A program made the translations under genes and the position numbers. From Asterias rubens (Eukaryota; Echinodermata; Asteroidea; Forcipulatida; Asteriidae), in NCBI RefSeq assembly GCF_902459465.1, contig NC_047083.1:6439526-6503525 (forward strand): a stretch of 64,000 nucleotides of DNA. Direction: 5' to 3'. Below, in pieces: positions 62,620-64,000 of this stretch (its first letter is position 1; each line of letters begins with the position of its first letter). The notes beneath the pieces are model-generated. The model was not told where the DNA came from and searched no databases. It was given only the letters and a program-made list of their open reading frames with translations.

Positions 62620-64000
62620 CTTGACAAACTCCGCGCGGCCTCCCACCGACGGACCCGTGGGGGGCCGCCTCCGGAACTTTCTGGGGTCCTGGGGGCAAGT
62701 GACCTCCGACCGGTGGGTCCTCGAAACAATCGGCCGCGGTTACGCGCTCGAGTTTACGAGGACCCCCCCGTCGGACATGCTCAGCCGGCCGACACCCGTG
62801 CCGTCCGACTTGGCAAAGCGCCGCTCCCTCGAGGGGGAAATAAACGCCCTCCTCCTCAAGGGGGCGGTGCGTATCGTCCCCCGTTCTGGGACTCAGACGG
62901 GCTTCATGTCAACCTTCTTCTTGACTCCCAAGAAGGAGGCTGGCGTGTGGCGCCCGATTTTGAACTTAAAACCCCTCAACAAGTTCATCCGTCCGAAGCG
63001 TTTCCGTATGGAGACGCTCAGGACTATACTGAGTTCCATAGTGCCACCCGCATGGGCGGCGAGTATCGACCTGAAGGACGCATACCTACACGTCCCAGTC
63101 AGGCCGGAGCACCACAAATTCCTACGTTTCCTATACAACGATACCCTGTACGAATTTGTGGTGCTCCCATTCGGACTCTCCACCGCACCGCGGGTGTTCA
63201 CCCGCATTGCAAAGACAATCGGGGCGGCACTGCGGAGGCGGGGCATCATGATATTTATATATCTGGACGACTGGCTGGTCGTGGGCCCTTCTCGGGAGGA
63301 GACGGAGGCAGCGCTCCAATATACCTGGCGCCTGACCTCCGACCTCGGATTTATAATCAATACCGAGAAATCCCACCTTATCCCCTCGCAGGTTCCCACC
63401 TTTCTGGGTGCGTCTCTCGACCTGCGCAGGGGATTGGCCCGCCCTTCGGAGGAACGCCTACTGAACCTTCGGCAGTGCGTTTCTCTCTTCCTCCCAGCAG
63501 TGGTGGCCCCAGCGCTGGCCTGGCTCAGACTGTTGGGCCTTATGGCCAGCATGGTGGATTTGGTGGACTTCTGCAGGTTGAGGATGAGGCCCATCCAACT
63601 TCACCTGCTCTCCTTTTACAGGCCCATCCGTCACCAAATCCACCACCTGGTGCCGACAACGCCCTGGCTAGTCCCCCACCTTCGCTGGTGGCTAGCCGAT
63701 GCGAACATCTCGCAGGGCCGGGCCTTTCGTCCGCCCCCGCCGTCGGTGACCGTCACGACCGACGCGTCACTCCTCGGCTGGGGGGCAACCCTCCACCCGC
63801 GTCAAATCGCAGGCGTGTGGGGTTCCGAACACCGATCGGCCCACATCAATGTCCTGGAAATGTTGGCAGTCTCCAACGCACTACGGCATTTCCAGTCGGA
63901 CGTCAGGGACCGTGCGGTTCTGGTGAGATGCGACAACGCCACAGTCGTGGCCTACATCAATCACCAGGGGGGCACCCGGTCGGGTCGCCTGTGTGCACTG
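62390..64000 (+). CDS. DIRS element reverse transcriptase/RNase H ORF (3' end outside window)
   Basis: The frame is open from 62390, just after a TGA at 62387, to the window edge. It overlaps ORF1 by about 230 bases in the +1 frame, so its start could use reinitiation or frameshifting. Motifs: VWRPILNLKPLNKFI, SIDLKDAYLHVPV (motif A), FVVLPFGLSTAPRVFTRI, FIYLDDWLVV (YLDD, about 63254-63283), TEKSHLIPSQ, then RNase H with TTDASLLGWGA and RCDNATVVAYIN. This set is typical of DIRS-type polymerases. No disabling change is visible. A tyrosine recombinase should follow. Confidence 0.9.

Larger units (their letters stand above)
60044..64000 (+). mobile_element. DIRS-type retrotransposon, 5' part (runs off the window)
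   Basis: From about 60044 the LINE frame is lost and a GC-richer sequence begins: a leader of about 330 bp, then a long first ORF and a reverse transcriptase/RNase H ORF of DIRS type. DIRS elements integrate with a tyrosine recombinase and have unusual terminal repeats. The recombinase ORF and right terminus lie beyond 64000. The GC content and proline-rich codons contrast with everything to the left. Confidence 0.85.

Overview
This is a eukaryotic (animal) window: AT-rich, intron-bearing, and packed with transposable-element (TE) debris and minisatellites. The single-copy genes are metazoan. Several mobile families (a TTAA-flanked short inverted-repeat element, a 370-bp fold-back element, a tRNA-headed SINE) resemble repeats I associate from memory with sea stars. 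I therefore infer an echinoderm, probably an asteroid; no search was run.

Layout. 1-1,030: 3' end of an R2-like non-LTR retrotransposon. 1,028-1,480: LINE 3' fragment on the minus strand. 1,549-13,333 (+): the last 12 coding exons of NAT10 (RNA cytidine acetyltransferase), which give 489 in-frame codons. Its introns and 3' flank hold a 27-copy minisatellite, SINEs, five TTAA elements and a fold-back element. 13.8-18 kb: fold-back and palindromic elements, a minisatellite and a tRNA-like sequence. 18-29 kb: a mosaic of broken DNA-transposon and LINE pieces (piggyBac, pogo/Tigger, Harbinger-like, helicase-like) around two large minisatellites of 46 bp x 30 and 26 bp x 39. 30,737-43,364 (-): a complete GATD1 gene with seven coding exons and 218 codons. 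Its fourth exon has been tandemly amplified, and its introns hold hAT-like and TTAA elements and a Penelope fragment. 46,586-51,585 (+): an NXPE-family gene with a one-base reading-frame break. 51.6-55.4 kb: non-coding, with a 57-bp tandem repeat. 55,480-56,688 (+): an intronless class A GPCR. 58.2-60.04 kb: a truncated Tx1-type LINE. 60.04-64 kb: the 5' part of a GC-rich DIRS-type retrotransposon inserted in that LINE and running off the window.

The host genes (NAT10, GATD1, an NXPE, a GPCR) do not form a pathway; they look like ordinary neighbours separated by TE-rich DNA. The most informative features are genome-evolution events. One is the amplified GATD1 exon with multiplied splice acceptors. 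Another is a TTAA element cleanly inserted in a Penelope endonuclease frame, which proves its target duplication. Others are nested hAT elements with 8-bp duplications, the LINE/SINE shared tails, and several long minisatellites carrying regular short motifs.
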